Source: Alphaproteobacteria bacterium
GTDB lineage: Bacteria; Pseudomonadota; Alphaproteobacteria; Micropepsales; Micropepsaceae
Length of the DNA stretch: 7,936 nucleotides
NCBI GenBank assembly: GCA_003131925.1
Contig: PKWC01000267.1
Location: 1-7,936, forward strand
Direction: 5' to 3'
Shown: piece by piece, positions 6,070 to 7,936 of the stretch
How positions within the stretch are numbered: the first letter of the stretch is position 1
Layout: each line of letters begins with the position of its first letter
Program-made: the position numbers and the translations under genes
The notes under the pieces: generated by a model
Told to the model about the DNA's origin: nothing
The model's input: the letters and a program-made list of their open reading frames with translations, nothing else
Databases searched by the model: none

Positions 6070-6097
6070 CCAAGATGCGGTAACCCGCCCATCTTAG
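6070..6097 (-). repeat. Inverted repeat between ptsP and the small exported protein gene
   Basis: On the minus strand CTAAGAT and ATCTTGG pair over seven bases (one U-G). Inside, after a two-base GG bulge, GCGG-GTTA-CCGC forms four more pairs. It lies 33 bases past the ptsP stop and just before the next gene's leader. No T run follows, so it may be a mild terminator or mRNA-end structure for ptsP, an operator, or leader structure for the next gene. Confidence 0.4.
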
Positions 6098-6130
6098 CAA
6101 GGGCCGGATCAAACTGCCAGATTCTTATGT

Positions 6131-7936
6131 TTATTGCTTAATCACAATTCCGCGTTCCGCCGCGAAAGCCGAAAGGCGGGTGCGAAGGCTGTGATCGCTG
6201 CGGCCGCACTGACGATCAATGAAATCGGTGATCTCGCCCGCGTCAAGGCTGCGGATCATCATCTTCACCGGTGCGATATTCGCCGGCTGCATCGACAGGC
6301 TGCGCAGTCCGGCTCCGATCAAGGCCATTGCTTCCAGCGGCTTCCCGGCCATTTCTCCACACAGCGAGACCTCGCCGTTGGCTTCGGCGGCACTGCGCAC
6401 GATTTGGCGCACGAGCGTCATGACTGCCGGACTCAATGCGTCGTATCGCCGGGCAACTCGTGGATTGGTGCGATCCACGGCGAACACGAACTGCAGGAGA
6501 TCGTTGGAGCCGATCGAAACGAAATCGGCGCTGCGCAGAATCTGCGGCAACATGAACGCCAGAGCCGGCACTTCCAGCATCGCGCCGACGAGAGTCTGCC
6601 GCGGCTGAGGAAGAGCGAGCAATCGCGCACGTTCGAGCTCGCGATCTATGAGGGCGCGCGCGCTGTTGAATTCGTCGACGTCGGTCACCATCGGCAGCAG
6701 CAGTCGCAGGGTGCGATCGGCTGCCGCAGCGATGAGCGCGCGCGCCTGATAGCGCAGCAGAGCCGGGCGATCGAGAGCAATGCGCAACGCCCGCCATCCC
6801 AGGGCCGGGTTTTCCTCTCTCTCCCAGCGCCCATAGGGCAGAATCTTGTCTCCACCCAGATCGAGCGTGCGGAAGATGACCGGCCTCTTGCCCGCGGCCT
6901 CGATCACCTTGCGGTAGAAGCCGATCTGGTCGGCGAGGCGCGGCATCGTCTCGCCAATCATGAATTGCAGCTCGGTACGGAACAGGCCAATCCCGTCCGC
7001 GCCCGAATCATCGAGGTGAGGCATGTCGATCAAAAGTCCGGCATTCATCATCAGCTGGATGGCAACGCCGTCCCTGGTGACCGCCGGAAGATCGCGAACC
7101 GCTGCCATGCGCGCAGCGCGCATTTCCCTCTGATTTCTGCGCGTCTTGAACGCCGCTATCACATCGGCCGTGGGGCGCAATTGCGCTTCGCCGCTCTCGC
7201 CGTCGAGAACGATGACATCGCCGGTGCGTGCGGTGTCGACGATGCCCTCCACGCCGCTGACCAGAGGCAGCCCCATCGCGCGCGCGACAATCACGACGTG
7301 CGAGGTCGCCGCCGCATCCTCGAGTACGAGAGCGGCGACGCGATCACGCCCGTAGTCGAGCAGCTCGGCGGGCCCCATCGCGCGGCCGACCAGCACGGCA
7401 TCTTTCGGCAGGTCCTGCCTTCCCGCCCTTCCTCCATTGCCGCTCAGATGGCGTTGCAGCCGGCGCGCCAGGTCTTCGAAATCGTGCAGCCGCTCGCGCA
7501 GAAAGGGATCGCCCATGCGCGTGACGCGCAAACGCAGCTCATCCTGGACGCGTTCCACGGCCGCTTCAGCGGTAAGTCCGGATCGCACGGCGTCGCCCAG
7601 TTTCTGCTGCCAGCCCTGGTCCTCCGCGAAAAGCCGATAAGCTTCGATGACCTCGCGGCTCTCCTCCGAGAGGTCGAGCTCGCTTGAAGAGAGCATCTCG
7701 TCGACCGACTTCCGCAACTCGCCCAGTGCGCCTTCCAGCCTTTTCACCTCCATCTGTGGATCGTCGGCGATCATGCGCTCGACCTTGACGCGTGGTTCAT
7801 GCAGAACCACCTGACCCACCGCCACGCCTTCCGAGAGTCCCTCGCCCCTGAACGTACGCGGCCGGTCCGCGCGCAATTCGGGCTCGTCGAGTTCCGCTAT
7901 GTCGAAAAGCGCTCCGTGGGCGACGATCTCGGCCAG
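6131..7936 (-). CDS. ptsP: Phosphoenolpyruvate-protein phosphotransferase PtsP (EI-Ntr), 5' end outside window
   Basis: PtsP takes phosphate from PEP onto a histidine and passes it to NPr, then EIIA-Ntr, in the regulatory nitrogen-related PTS in the cytoplasm. 601 residues are visible, in frame to the window edge. The start apparently available at 7876 is a TTG inside the gene, not the real start, because the frame continues upstream as LAEIVAHGALFDIAELDEPE. The N-terminal GAF domain that separates EI-Ntr from sugar EI would be outside the window. Visible parts: the PEP-utilising N-terminal region starting GEGLSEGVAVGQVVLHEPRV, the phosphohistidine site at residue 213 of the fragment (ATSHVVIVARAMGLPLVSG), and the PEP-binding barrel with GIGLFRTEL (315-323), FRTLDLGGDK, GAMLEVPALAF, SIGSNDLLQFVFAVDRTNP and the catalytic cysteine at 526 (SLCGEMAG). 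The frame ends normally in GIVIKQ. EI-Ntr rather than PtsI is inferred from the spacer before GEGL and the genomic setting. Confidence 0.95.
   Translation of the reverse strand: MAEIVAHGALFDIAELDEPELRADRPRTFRGEGLSEGVAVGQVVLHEPRVKVERMIADDPQMEVKRLEGALGELRKSVDEMLSSSELDLSEESREVIEAYRLFAEDQGWQQKLGDAVRSGLTAEAAVERVQDELRLRVTRMGDPFLRERLHDFEDLARRLQRHLSGNGGRAGRQDLPKDAVLVGRAMGPAELLDYGRDRVAALVLEDAAATSHVVIVARAMGLPLVSGVEGIVDTARTGDVIVLDGESGEAQLRPTADVIAAFKTRRNQREMRAARMAAVRDLPAVTRDGVAIQLMMNAGLLIDMPHLDDSGADGIGLFRTELQFMIGETMPRLADQIGFYRKVIEAAGKRPVIFRTLDLGGDKILPYGRWEREENPALGWRALRIALDRPALLRYQARALIAAAADRTLRLLLPMVTDVDEFNSARALIDRELERARLLALPQPRQTLVGAMLEVPALAFMLPQILRSADFVSIGSNDLLQFVFAVDRTNPRVARRYDALSPAVMTLVRQIVRSAAEANGEVSLCGEMAGKPLEAMALIGAGLRSLSMQPANIAPVKMMIRSLDAGEITDFIDRQCGRSDHSLRTRLSAFAAERGIVIKQ

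Noticed and set aside
6098..6130. Sigma-54 promoter suggested by CTGGCAG and a downstream TTGC
   Set aside because: The GG and GC elements are 18 bases apart instead of the required 10, so it cannot be a -24/-12 promoter.
6134..7687. Plus-strand open frame of 517 codons opposite ptsP
   Set aside because: Antisense to ptsP, Arg/His/Gln-rich without domains; a GC-bias shadow frame.
7874..7876. TTG as a ptsP start codon
   Set aside because: The frame continues upstream to the window edge with PtsP-like sequence (LAEIVAHGALFDIAELDEPE), so this is an internal leucine.
1..7936. A mobile element, defence island or new biosynthetic system
   Set aside because: All genes are conserved housekeeping families or small alphaproteobacterial proteins in a normal order; there is no transposase, integrase, direct-repeat array, toxin-antitoxin pair or tRNA.

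Overview
The window looks like an ordinary stretch of alphaproteobacterial chromosome. It is GC-rich and every supported gene is on the minus strand. In transcription order, from high to low coordinates, they are: ptsP (5' end outside the window), a small secreted two-cysteine protein, a RodZ-like membrane HTH protein, ispG, prfA, prmC, a DUF4167 protein and clpB (3' end outside the window). DUF4167 is essentially an alphaproteobacterial family, and the prfA-prmC-DUF4167-clpB order near ptsP is familiar from that class. I cannot name a genus.

Region by region: 6131-7936 encodes the C-terminal two thirds or so of the nitrogen-related PTS enzyme I. 6038-6130 is a short gap holding an inverted repeat and a good ribosome binding site. 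5675-6037 encodes an exported protein of about 120 residues. 4503-5591 encodes a RodZ-type protein (cytoplasmic HTH, one membrane span, periplasmic C-terminal domain). ispG, prfA and prmC (4486 down to 1362) are packed with 16 bp, 12 bp and minus 4 bp between them and are probably cotranscribed with the RodZ gene. 1088-1361 has no convincing gene but holds three hairpins that read best on the minus strand. 701-1087 encodes the DUF4167 protein. 567-700 contains a plausible heat-shock (RpoH-type) promoter and a structured leader for clpB, whose N-terminal 188 codons occupy 1-566.

Functionally, the clearest link is between prfA and prmC: RF1 carries the GGQ motif and PrmC methylates its glutamine. 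IspG (isoprenoid precursor synthesis, hence undecaprenyl phosphate for the wall) next to a RodZ-like protein (cell shape) gives a loose cell-envelope theme. ClpB is a stress disaggregase with its own likely promoter.

I found no phage, transposon, CRISPR, defence or biosynthetic system, and no tRNA or rRNA. The points most worth a second look are a substitution in PrmC's NPPY signature (NVPY here), the structured 274-bp gap between prmC and DUF4167, and the promoter and leader of clpB.
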